From NCBI GenBank assembly GCA_007115705.1, contig QXEO01001565.1, positions 1,944,960 to 2,008,959 on the forward strand: 64,000 bases of DNA, in the 5' to 3' direction. The notes beneath the pieces were generated by a model. That model did not search any database. It was not told the origin of the DNA and was given only the letters and a program-made list of their open reading frames with translations. The DNA is from Dactylis glomerata (taxonomy: Eukaryota > Streptophyta > Magnoliopsida > Poales > Poaceae). The translations under genes were made by a program, and so were the position numbers. The first letter of the stretch is position 1. Each line of letters begins with the position of its first letter. Positions 10,201 through 21,500 of the stretch are shown here, in pieces.

Positions 10201-13200
10201 CGCAATTGCAGGGAAATTGGATGTGAGGTGCTTTACTAATTCTGCGGGTTGACGCTGCCAGGCAGCTCGACCTCCTGGTGCAAGAGAACAAGCACAGATT
10301 GAATGGTCAAATCATATTGTTGGGCAATCAATGCACAGGTATAGTCTTTTGGCGAAATCTTGGGCAGGTCATGGCCCGGTTTTGACCCAACGTAGCTCCG
10401 CCAATGGTGAGAAGGCGCATGGTTGGAGAGGCAACAGTGGCCCAATGCCAGTAGGATTGGAGGTGTCTAGCTTGATGCAAAGTCTGTGCATGGTCATGGT
10501 GATGGCTTGCATTAGGCGGAGCTTGGATGGTCAGAGTTGAATGGGTGCTTGACGACCGATGGTCGATGGAGCAAGAGTTAGTGTAAAATGCTCTCATGTA
10601 TCTTGGCGTGCTTGTAAGCTAGATTTGTAGTGGTCACGGAAAGTGTCACGAGGTTGTAGCAAGATGGCCATTTGCTGCTAACCCATGCCCATCTTGAGGG
10701 GGAGAGTTGGAGTTTGAGTTAGCGTAAACATGACGACTCAATACAAAAAACAGGACAACAAATAATCTATCGAACGCAAGAATCGATCGAGACCTAAACT
10801 AGTTCTCGACTTATGTGGAATTAGTAAAAGGACAAATAAAGGTCTTGGCATGTGAAAGTGTACGGTGTTGCGCGGAGCTTTATTTTGATTACGGACTTTG
10901 GAATCTACCTATCATGGTGGTGTACAAGAGCGAATAAACTGTGGACAGTTGAGTGGAATGTAGGCAAATAACTTCTCGTAGAGGCAACATGATATCCTGA
11001 CAAATCTTATTCCCAGATAAACTTGTTTCTAACAAAAAATACGAGGGTGGGATTGTAGGAAAATGCAAACCCAATCTCATCTCTACCTATATGTTTTTTT
11101 CGATAAAGATCTCTACCTATATGTGTATAGAGGAGGACAAGATGTGGTAGAGAGGTTCTTGCAATGTTGTGTTCCGCCAGCGCTGCCAACGCAAACCGCT
11201 GAAGAGGAGATGGGGTCCAAAGTTGCATCATCGCAGATTCTCTTTATGCTTTTTGGACTTCGAAGGTTCCTAGTCCTCGATGCCTGATCTGTGGGAGCTG
11301 CAGTTACAGCATACCGCTCGGAGCTAATCCTCGTACATGTCAGCCAAATTTAGATCGGCCCGATCCACATGCTGGGAATTGCAGTCAGCAGCGAATCAGC
11401 ATACAGACATCCATGCAGCCCGTTTGAGCCATCCTGGTATCTCCACCTTGCAGTGTCCGACATCGTCAGTGACATCGCCTGCCACAGTATTGCAACAGAT
11501 GACGCCAAAGTCGTGCGATGACATCACAGAGTATGTAGATGCAGCGGGGGAATGAGAACCTAATTCCCGACACTTCTTATACCTAGCTATATTAGCGACA
11601 TAATTCGTCACTGAGGAGAAGCAGATATCAGAGCAAGAGATCACAAATCTCCATTTTCTAGTGTGTGGTGTATAGGAGGTCATCCACCATGGTGGAAGAA
11701 AAGCAGTGTGACTATATATAACGGAAATTCTCTCATGTGGTGGTTGAGATGTGAATATATGTAGTTAAAAAAACAGAAACACTCAAGAGAGCTACACATC
11801 ACAGCAGATTTATTATTGTCCAACCGAATTTCAATAGGACTATAATGCTAACACTTGAAGGGATACGTGGTAAGTCTGACATCACATTATCATCAGATAC
11901 CCACAATTACTTGGGCTAGCTAGCTTCTTGTTGAAATCCAGACATTTAATAACACATAATAGTTGGTAGCTACAACAACCTTGCTTCACATAATGCGATA
12001 CATAGGCATGCAACTGATGAATCGTGATAGATATATACAGAGAAGTGAGGAGCATGGTGAGAAATTCTACTCATTCCACAAGTTTTCTACATTGCCTAGT
12101 ATAGAATTTTGGCATGTTTTTTCAGAAAAAGTTTGAGCCGACATATAAAATTTGTTGTTTCATTCTTGCAGTGCACATCCAGCTATGCATATTATCCGTC
12201 TGTTCACCAACATATTGAACCCATCAATCGAAGATCCTCTAGATCAAAGGGGAAAGCTTGATTTCAGTTTCGTTCACTCCTACTATGCTTGTCCTTCATG
12301 CTATAGTTTCATCTAATGAGATGGGTTCAGCAAAGTTTGCCGCAGTAGATTATTTATTATCTACCGATTTCTTCACAAAATAATTATTTGGTCTACTGGA
12401 GCAATATGCAGTGGATTTAGGGTGTGGGTCTCGCCTCAGGAGGGCGGCGCATGCTCTGAGAGGAGCGCCTTTCTGCTGGTAAGTCAACTGCGAGCTTCTC
12501 TGGCACCATCTCTAGGAGGCGACCAGAGGTAGAAGATGGCGCGAGCGAGTACCGCTGCAAGAGCCAGCGGCACCGACGAGGTTTGCGGCATCGACAGGCG
12601 GGGGACGGTGGACGACAGTCTGGGCCTTTGGGTATCAGTTGAGTTCATCGGAGGAAGACAACAACTAGTGTCCTAGGAGAGTCTGAGTATTCTAGTGGAG
12701 TGGAGTCTGTGTTAGTGCCCTAGCTATGTTTAGGGTGTTCTAGTGTACAATTGAGCTATATATAAGTGGGTGTCGAGGTCCAAGGGACCAACCCATCCAG
12801 AAATTTGTCCCCTAAAAACAAAAATTACAATATATTTGTCACCAAACTGGGCAGCAATTTTTCCTACTATTAGAATACTTCACATAGGTCATAAATGAAG
12901 AAAAACTCTGAAATATGAAAGCCAATTAATTAGTAGATATGCCAAATTAGGACTGTGTTTTAGTAAAGTAATAGTAAGCAACCTTACTGCTATCGATCAG
13001 TCGAAACAGACGTTCTCTCTCCCTTGGAAAGCGTGCCCAGGACTCCACATAGAATAAAGGTCCAGTGGTCGCAGAAAGATTGGATACTACCTGCATTATA
13101 GTTATGTTATTTACGACTATTCCGATGAAAACTGAAACATATAAAATAAGTGACTACGAATAGGATCTTCTACAGTCAGCATCTGCTAAACAGGTGAAAG

Positions 13201-15590
13201 ATCGTAATCTCAAATTCTCTAAACAAAGCAATCATAAATGCTGGTAGCCTTTGCTTGTATACTATCACCTGCCATAAAATTGTCGTTAAGATGTATAAAA
13301 GATTACTCCTTATACCGCACTAAGTTTCTGCATATTTCTAATGCTCTTATAAACGTCAAAAGTTGGCAACATGATTTCACTATGGCCAGTTGTGATCCTA
13401 GGCCAGATCGCATTTAGTAGTATGCTATATCCACTTCTATTGGAAGAACATCATACACAGTTACACACCAATTTACTCTGTGTCTATTTTAGGACCGGTG
13501 AAAGAATGTATACCTGAATTGAAGATCCAATGATGGTGATCTCTGACTGAGGACCGTGAAGCTCCCTTTCCAACCACTGCCATTGAGGATCTCCAAGTAT
13601 AGTTCCATCACTTAAGAGTGGGTCTCTGTGATATCTAGTGTCTAACATAATTACCTGTAATAATGTATTATTGTATGAAATCTAATGCACGTAAAATTAA
13701 TGATGAAACAGAATTTGCAAATACAATGGTTCAGTTTGGTGATTTTGACTGACGGGTGACCATTTTAGAGCATGTACCAGTTGTCAACAACTCAAAATTT
13801 ATGTGTGTTGCTAATAAAATTTGCTAGGGTGCTACTTTATACTGTTGAACACTCAAACCCTACTGTGAATTCACAATTTATCACAAACCTTGGACATCAT
13901 TTACTAAAAAATTAGCAAGGGCAATGTGGAAATTGTTGACAAGATAACTAGAAGAGCTAAAATGAATTATTTCGAAAATAATATGAAATGGTACTTGATT
14001 GCAAGTTATAAGTACAGAAGGGGAACATGGTACAGACTGCAAAGATCACCAAGATGTTTATGCATGCATATGGAAAGATCCTATTCGAACAGGATTTTGA
14101 CAACAAAAACTTAATATTTTACAGAAAAGTTGCCATCCTTATAATAGACTATACCTTTACCCGTTTTCCTTCAGGACCAAACATGTATGAGGCATAAACA
14201 CCAGTTTGTTTCCTCCTAAATAAACAAGAGAGATAGAGTACTATGAGGTTTCTGATAGACTACAACTGTAGGTATGAAGATCCTGAAACCTACGCAGGAA
14301 TGTTTAGTCATAGAAAATCTGAATATGCTACGAAAAACAGATTACCAAGAAACATCATAATGAATAAATAAAAACGAGGCATACCAGAGTACCATCATTT
14401 CTAAAGCAATAATGGCATAGAAAAAGTAAATCAAAAGTTCATAACTAACTCAAGTATTCCTGCATATATACCGTGAACTGTCTTCAGCTTCATCCAAGAA
14501 ATCTAACATAAGTCTTTGACTAAATACTCTCCCACTATATTCCTTTCCTGCATCATTCAATCCATAATCATGGTCATCCCATGTTCCAATCACCTGCAAA
14601 TTATAACGAATGAAAGTGATACCAAGTCCTCAATGTTGAAGAATCTCCATGTGCTCAGCAGATTATGAAAACTGTCCCAAACGTGGCACTGATTGAGCAG
14701 TAAAATGAACATGTACTGTTCAGTGCCGTCCTACCAGCTACCGCTCAGCTGTAGCATAAAGTTGAGTCCTCCACAGCCGCGGAATACCATCAACATATCC
14801 GCATTTCATGGTATTGGACAATGCCAGTGCGGCAGTGCCCAGGTTGGACTTTTTAATAATGGTAATACACCCACAAACCCCCAAGAAACCTCCCCACACA
14901 GCTCCAACAGCCATTTTGGGCTTGCAGACACAGAGACCAAACAAAACAGTGGACTACTTAACCCTCTAGAGGAACAAGATCCAGGGGAAGTCAAGTCGCT
15001 ACCAACAAAAGAGGCTGCCATCAAGAAACAGAGCAGGAACTGGCCGATCCCAAAGAAACAAAAGCTACCAATATCGACAACCGACTACGGAGCACACAAG
15101 CAATTGACTACAACTACCAATTCAAGGCAGCAAACGACCGGGGAGCTCACCTGAGCCCTCTCCCTCAGCCTGGCGTAGCCCGGAACGGCCTTGGCCAGCT
15201 CGTACTTCCCCCGCAGCTCCTCCTCCGTCGCCGGGTAGAACCGCGGCAGGTTCCTCCATGGCCCCACCGTCCGCTCCCTCCCGAACACCCGGGACGGGCG
15301 CTTGTTGTCCCCGTAGACGTTGTCCCCGAGCCAGATGAAGACCTGCGGGTCGAACCCCGCGATAGCCTCCCACACGGGCTGCAAGGCAAGAAAAGCAAGC
15401 AAACCCCCATCAGCTCCACTCGAGCAAAGTCGGTGCGGCGGGCGTTTTCGTCGAGCACCTGGGGCGCGCTCTGGTTCGCGCAGGAGCCGAATGCGATCCT
15501 GGTCACCACGGCCGTGGCGTTGAAGGGCGCGCCGAGGGAGGGGACGGCGAGGAGGAGAACGAGGAGGGGGGCGAGCCTGGAGCTCGCCAT
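7203..15590 (-). CDS. PhoD-like metallophosphatase, membrane-anchored
   Basis: Nine exons: 15459-15590, 15151-15378, 14472-14593, 14155-14215, 13514-13654, 12983-13090, 8120-8348, 7395-7643 and 7203-7282. All junctions are GT-AG and in phase, giving 449 residues. The product is a PhoD-type calcineurin-like phosphoesterase, expected to cleave phosphate esters with a bound metal centre. Visible metal-site motifs are IAFGSCANQ, FIWLGDNVYGD, GTWDDHDYG and FISGDVHFGE. Residues 1-20 look like a signal peptide, so the catalytic domain should be luminal or extracellular. A hydrophobic stretch across the last two exons (LALLFFGTIAG to VLVGIACVSA) is a C-terminal transmembrane anchor. Intron 6 (8349-12982) is swollen by a Copia-type insertion. 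The substrate is unknown. Confidence 0.9.
7747..7849. mobile_element. Stowaway MITE in the last-but-one intron of the phosphatase gene
   Basis: 103 bases with CTCCCTTCGACC at the left and GGTCGGAGGGAG at the right, flanked by TA at 7745-7746 and 7850-7851. It lies in the intron between exons 7 and 8. Confidence 0.85.
8534..8714 (+). repeat. 5' LTR of the small Copia-type element
   Basis: 181 bases. The bulk, from ACTAGTGTCCTAGG to the terminal CCCTAAAAACA, matches 12664-12820 closely. It includes GAGCTATATATAAGTGG, a TATA-like core. Such short LTRs are typical of small non-autonomous elements. Confidence 0.78.
9389..9597. mobile_element. MITE with an internal (TA)n tract
   Basis: About 207 bases starting TTCCCTCATTCCAATAAATAAG and ending CTTATTCATAGAAATAGAGG then TA. 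The termini are loosely inverted and Stowaway-like. A (TA)n run lies near 9447-9467. It is nested in the internal region of the small Copia-type element. Confidence 0.55.
10727..12663. other. Unidentified 1.9-kb insertion splitting the small Copia 3' LTR
   Basis: Comparison with the intact 5' LTR shows that about 1.94 kb of foreign sequence sits between the first 20 bases of the 3' LTR and its remainder. I found no terminal inverted repeats, no LTR pair, no long ORF and no conserved domain. AACA occurs at both borders and may be a short duplication. Its right third (about 12400-12650) is GC-rich; the left part is AT-rich. Confidence 0.5.
12664..12820 (+). repeat. 3' LTR of the small Copia-type element, main part
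   Basis: 157 bases collinear with the 5' LTR from ACTAGTGTCC to CTAAAAACA, with scattered substitutions such as TAGCAGTGTCTAG versus TAGCTATGTTTAG. Divergence is clearly higher than for the Gypsy LTR pair at 48.3/62.4 kb, so this insertion is older. Confidence 0.75.
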
Positions 15591-15994
15591 TGGTGCGAGT
15601 GAGGTAGCGAGCTTGGAGGTGGAGAGCAGAGGAAAAATGGCGAGAGGTAGGAGGAGAGGTGGGGATATTCCAATTCCCAAGCCGAATTTTAATTTTGATT
15701 TTTTCGTGAGCAGAGAATCGACGGATCCCTTCCTGGTGATACGTGTGGCTTGGTAAATGGAGCGGGTGGCAGGTGGAGGAAGAAACAGCTCGAGGACCCT
15801 GTGCTATCTCCATTTGTTTTTTGTTTATCGAGAACGCTCTTTCCACACACGGATCTCCAAAACTGGAGTTGAAGAGTTTCAAGATTAACAAAGCCAAAAA
15901 AAACCTTAAAAAAACCCCACAAAAACGCCTCAGTGCTTGCAATGGTGTCATCTTACACTAAAATTATAACCTGTCTAGGTGAGATGTTCAAAAA

Positions 15995-16117
15995 CTCCCA
16001 CCGGCTCCAAAAGATGTCGGAGAGTTGTCTAAATATGTATGTATCTAGACATTAAATAGAGTTTAGATACATTAAAATTTAGATAAATATGCCACATCCT
16101 TTTGGAGCAGGAGGGAG
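15995..16117. mobile_element. Stowaway-like MITE upstream of the phosphatase gene
   Basis: 123 bases with inverted ends CTCCCACCGGCTCCAAAAG and CTTTTGGAGCAGGAGGGAG, the latter followed by TA. It sits about 400 bases upstream of the phosphatase start codon. Confidence 0.75.
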
Positions 16118-16230
16118 TATATAAATTTGATCTCTTGTGGATCTTGTGGCGGTGCTATACGAAGTTATTTGGGTAAGGTGATATCATAAAAAAAAATAGC
16201 AAAACTCTCTTATGCTTTTTGAATTTCATA

Positions 16231-16289
16231 CTCCCTCCGACCACTATTACTTGTCCCATATTAGAACAAGTAATAGTGGTCAGAGGAGG
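16231..16289. mobile_element. Very short Stowaway MITE
   Basis: 59 bases between TA dinucleotides. The whole element is nearly one hairpin: CTCCCTCCGACCACTATTAC facing GTAATAGTGGTCAGAGGAGG. It is probably an internally deleted form of the kind seen at 7747 and 28675. Confidence 0.75.
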
Positions 16290-17196
16290 TATTATAATTT
16301 CTAGATTTTCAAGAGTTTGTAATACATTGAGATCACAACTCTCAGCTCCTAGCACTAGCCACCTAAAATATGGTTTAGTTGTTGTAGCCTCTCTATTTTT
16401 ACATGCAACCAAGGCACCTCCCGGAGCATTCAAAAAAATTTGTGTAAATCTCAAATGTGGTGAAAACTGTAAATCTTGATTCTTGTGTCCCTGCGTGTAT
16501 ATAATGACTCGATACATCCCCTTGGACATAAAAATTGTCAGGTGGACATAGGTTAGTCGTGACCATTCTATTTTTTAGTCTCCCAAAAAATTCAAATAAT
16601 GAAATATAAGAGTCTGGATAAGTCAGAATAGGAACAAGGTTTGCAAGAAACTCAAAACGGAAGTCGAGCTACATGTAGTCCTTTATTTTTAAACATTAAA
16701 AAATTATATTTCAAAGTTCCAAAAAAAAATCTTAAATAAAATCCAAAGGTAGCCCTACTTTTGTATTCTAGGCTACACAAAAATAACAGAATCTGACAAA
16801 TGCATATTTCAAAACTATATAATTTGTCATATTTCTTATTTTTATGTTGCTTAGAATATAAAGTAGTTCATCTTGAAATTTTACACGTTTGTTGTATACA
16901 TCATTGGCTAACTCTAGATTTTTTCATACTTTTTGAAATTTTGAAAGCTAATTTTTTGGATATTTGAAAATAAAGGGCTGCGCGTAGTCATCTGTATTTA
17001 ATATGCAATCCAGATATTAGCCTAAGAAATATCTTTTCTTTGTAGCCACGCGACCTACTTGGTAGAGACGTCACAAGGTTGGCTGCGGGCTGCGACCAAA
17101 AGCATCAGGGATGTGTTGTTAAAGGCTGAAACTTTCATATTCAAACCGTGGAAAACTACGCACTTTATACTTATCACGTCTTCTGGAGCCGCCACC

Positions 17197-17946
17197 TTTT
17201 TTTTTTTGAAATGGGGGCAAAAGCTTTGTCCCAATCTATTAATTAAGAAGAAGATTACCCAGTTAATTAACGGAAAACTGGGCAAAAACCGTTACAACAA
17301 ACCACAACAGAACAACAACAAAAACACACCACCTCCAAACCAACAAGCACCCGCAACCTACAACCACGAAACAACACAAAGGGCACCACGACGCAAAGAA
17401 GAACCACAAACCACACGACCCACGGAGCAGTTAAGCAGCCGCCAAAGCTTTCCTTCTTTTGCCCCTGATAATTACCTTCTTCAGAGAGTTCTCCACCTTC
17501 ATGATTAGGTCCTCCGAAGCCTTTCCCGCTAAGACGTAGTCAATATCCTTGCCATACCCAGAGCTAACCGCCTCTAAACTGGCGAGCAAGCCGCAAAGCT
17601 CTTTAGCAAAAAGAGCATCAGAGCTATGCGATCCACTCACCGAAGTGGTGTGAGACTGCGGTGGTAAGGTCGCTAAGGCCTCAAAAGAGCCCAGCTCCAA
17701 CGGAAGCACCTCCAAAGATGCCTCAGACAACTCGTGAAACTCTGGTGTGATGTGCAACACCGGGTTCAAGATCCCATCCATGCCTTTCCCCTCATAGGCA
17801 ACTGCCACATGAAGCTGCGGCGATTGGCAGGGAGCACGAGGAGAGATACAACCATAAAGATATTCTCCATGTTCTCCCTCAACCACAGACGACTTCTGCT
17901 CAGTGGAGTCAAGCGGAAGCGAAGCCTGCACGGGTCAAGCCCCACC
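17197..17946 (-). mobile_element. Retroposed sequence with poly(A) tail and a 166-codon ORF
   Basis: On the minus strand an ORF (17431-17931, 166 codons) is followed by about 220 noncoding bases ending in a run of about 11 A (T run at 17197-17207). A terminal A-tract without LTRs suggests LINE-like or other retroposition. The ORF product is acidic and Ser/Leu-rich with a basic C-terminal tail (KKVIIRGKRRKALAAA). I do not recognise the domain. The 5' border near 17946 is uncertain and no clean target duplication was found. Confidence 0.45.
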
Positions 17947-18530
17947 TATGAACTCTGCCTACTTTTAATTTTTGAACAGAGAAAACAAGAAATTCGGCCG
18001 ATGTAAATTGTGACTTCATTCAGTGTACAGGATAGACATTAGTAGATTAAGTGCAGTGTAGTCATTTGCCGCTCCTGTTGTACCGCGCTCTCCCAGTGGT
18101 CAATAAAAGCTTCCTTCTTTCTTGGAAAGAGAAGAAAACAAATAATTAAACTAATACAGAGCATATGATCGTATGCAGTTATGCTCCGAATACTCAACAT
18201 AAAGCGCATAGCGAACTGCACCATCGGTTACGGTAAAAGTATTGCAGCAGCTTCAGAACAAAGCAAATGAGTACCGTTATTCCAGCAGGATACATCACAT
18301 GCACATGCTATGTTTCTACCATCCAGTCCAGGCTTCAGCATCCCAACAGAGTTACAATCTAGTGCAGACTTCAGGGTCCCAACAGAGTTCTAACACAAAC
18401 ACACGATGGAGCTAAAAATACAGCTAGCGCCTTGTTACATGCAGTCAGAAACTCAAATGAACGCAATAGTACCTGCTACATCACATCCTGCGTCTAGATT
18501 TAAAGACATGTTGAGGGGTCAGCACATGCA

Positions 18531-21500
18531 TCAGTTTATGTTTCCCCAGATAGCTTGCCCAGACGTCACTTTGCTGCTCGGCCTGGCAGTCAGCTCATAC
18601 AAGATCCGAGCGAACGTGTCAGAGTATTTGCCTTCCGACGTCAGGATCTCCGCAAACGTATTCTCGTGGACAAGGAGGTGCATCCTGTTTTGAGGCTCGG
18701 AGACGAGGCTCTCCAATATCACTGCTGCTTTCCTGCAAACCTCGTTGACCGGGTGTGGTGCCTTCACGATCTTTAGAAGTCTGTCGACAGCCCTGAGTCA
18801 ATCAACATTGAAACAACAAATTAAAAACATGCTGCTTCTTTAATGTTAGTATGCTCTCTGTGGTCAATGAAACAGATTTTACCATCGCTCACTAGCGAGC
18901 CTCAGCCTACAGTCCATATTCACTTCTGATACATTGTAGAGTGCGCTAACAGCAGCAGCCTGTGCATCGAAAGCTTGCACACTTAACAGATCAACTAACC
19001 TCTTGTATATCTGTATCAAGTGTAGCAATGTAAGCTTCATTACAAACCATCTATGTAGCATATAACAGTAAATAGAGAAATCTGCAAGACCAAGGATTTA
19101 CCTGCGAAATCAGAGGAAGAAGAAATGATTCATTGTCTGGATTAATTATTAGCCGCCCAATCAATTCCGCAGCAGCACAATGCCACGCCTTTATTGAAGA
19201 GTCGAGCATGCCCATTATGGCATGAACTGCACTTTTCTCACTGTCTTGGCAAAAATGAAGGAAATATATGATGAACAATATAAAAGGGAAATTGTACGAA
19301 CGGGACTTGTGATGCACTTTTATCTCACGTAATTGGAATAAATGATGGCTTTGAAGAGCTGAAGATTCGAAGGTCCAGCACAGGCGCCAAATTGACAAGG
19401 GTCTCCAGCATGTTTGTTATGAGCTCATCATCTTCTGTAAGATCATAGAAAATGCACAAAAAACAGGTTGTTGAATCTTATAGTAGTATTTGTTGCAAAC
19501 AACAGAACAGTGTTATCAACACATAGTCTTAGGACAAATAACTTGTATATTCAACTAAATCAATATATTAACAAAGAAATGGCAATTTTAATGCACTTTT
19601 ATTTTGCTCTATAAATCCAAACTCAAATTCAAATAGGTTAAATAAAAGAGTCAATATCCAGATGAAAGCATCTGCAGCTAAAATGAAGCGTACATATAAA
19701 ATGAATCCACTTAATATTATGGTTCTAAAATAAAATAATTAACATTAACACAAGAATAATATTGGCACAAACCTATTCAGTCGTATTTAAATAAAACATA
19801 TTAAGTGGATTCGAAATCAATTTGTACATGTAGAACAGATCAACTGAGAAAAAGGAACATAAGACAGATGCATGGGGACCAAAACCAGATGACAATAATT
19901 GAGTCTGAAACTTTGCCTGCATTTTGATCTTCCAAGCACTGAAATACAGTCTCCAAGCAATGTCTATGCTGAACCATGGAAGTCTCATTTTCTGGCATGA
20001 AAGAGAAATTGCGGATTACATTGGAGGCTGCAACAGCACACTGTTGCCTCTCTGTCCGCCCTTCATCATCAATATTGAACAGACCATCTTCATCAAACAA
20101 AAATCCTGCAGATCTCTTCTTTGTGATAGTGGAGTCCTCTATCTTTGGTTGATCATTTAAAGGACTGAAATTAGCGTATTTCAAAGAACATAAGTATGTC
20201 ACATGAATCATGAAAGTGAGGTGAGTAATCAAAATCTTGATGAGTTCAATAATGACATACATGGCAGTGTCCGAGTAGACTTGTCCAACGTTTTCAAGAC
20301 CAAAGCCTGACAGTGTTATATTGGCACCCAAAGTTCTTGCTCTTGGTGGTTTTGTATGATCCTTGGGCATTGCGATATCTCGCCAGTCATTAATCTGTAC
20401 AAGACGACAAAGCATCAAACAGAATGCGAAGAAAAAGACTAACAATTGTATAGCCTGATAAAGCATTACTCATTTTTGTGAAGAACTGAAAATCAATAAA
20501 GACATTAATTAGCAGACTGTACAAACTCAGTCTTGTGCAAGAACCATAGAAGTCAAATTAGATAAGATATTGCTTCGGCAACCAATTGACGAACTGTAGG
20601 CGTAAATAATAAAACGGATCTTTACATTTTTTTCTTTACAGCTAAGAGCTAACATGGAGAAAGATGTCAAATCCTAGAATTTGCATGAGATCATTACACT
20701 TTTCTTCAATGGTAATAACAAATGATGATCCTAGCTTAATGAACCGTTTTAAGTGATAGCTTTATTAATATTTTTAATGATTATGCTCGCTTGATCAATT
20801 TTTAAAAAAAAATATAATGCAGATGATTAATCAGTTGATGACAAAGGATTTGGGAACCTGGAGAACTATAAAGTTTCAGATAGAATGCATGATTCTGTAA
20901 TACCCACATCCAACTGGGGAGAGAGAAAGGGAACTAAGCACCTACAACTTGAAGGAGAGCATCCAAAAGCCCAGGAACTTTAGCAAGAGGTGTTGCATCC
21001 CGACGGAGATCATCCTTCTCCTTAAATGAGAGTACTGTGAGGGCGTTCAATGCCCAGAGTATCTCACTCTTCAACCCACTTTGCAATGCAAGGACAATTC
21101 TTTTATTATTCTGATCTGAAAGCCATAACAACAACAAAAGTTAAATTTCCTTCTGCCGAATAGTCACGCTGGTAGCCATCAAGCATACTAGAAAGAAAGA
21201 TCACGCATTTCAAGCTCATGGCACAGAAGTAAGGTATCATCTGTATTTAATAGGGCAAAAACAAGTACCTAGCAGGACAACAACCTGTCTGTCTGAGTAA
21301 AATGGAACAATAAAGCCTATATCTTATGCATTTGTGAGAAGGGACAGAGAGATAACAGGTCAAGTGGAATTTGGAACATTCCAAAAAGTGGGAGATCCAA
21401 CTACAAGGAAGGCAGTCTGATATACATTGTTAGGGTATCTTTGACCTCTCTTTTTTGATTTGACATTGTCAAAACCGAAATAAAGTCAAACTTTCTAGTG

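Larger units (their letters stand above)
8534..12820 (+). mobile_element. Small non-autonomous Copia-type LTR element in phosphatase intron 6
   Basis: The 5' LTR is 8534-8714 (181 bases, TGTTGG start, ACA end). TGGTACCAGAGC follows at 8718-8729 and matches the initiator-Met tRNA primer site (TGGTATCAGAGC) with one change. The internal region encodes nothing I recognise. A polypurine tract GAGGGGGAGA precedes the 3' LTR start at 10705, but that LTR is split: its first 20 or so bases end near 10726 and the rest resumes at 12664-12820. The pentamer ATTAC precedes the 5' LTR (8529-8533) and recurs 3 bases after the 3' LTR (12824-12828), perhaps a blurred target duplication. Confidence 0.7.
15591..17194. 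other. Upstream region of the phosphatase gene
   Basis: Promoter-side sequence of the minus-strand phosphatase gene plus an AT-rich intergenic stretch. It holds two MITEs (15995-16117, 16231-16289). Beyond about 16300 I see nothing recognisable. No convincing TATA box was assigned. Confidence 0.5.

Noticed and set aside
15085..15951. 288-codon minus-strand ORF over the phosphatase start
   Set aside because: It runs in the wrong frame upstream and reads through the short intron 15379-15458; only its C-terminal part is phosphatase exon 2.
20942..20945. Alternative LFR exon 2 donor CAAGTTGTAG|GTGCTT
   Set aside because: It would put a stop directly after the junction; CAAGTT|GTAGGT keeps frame and gives LLQVINDWRD as in the family.
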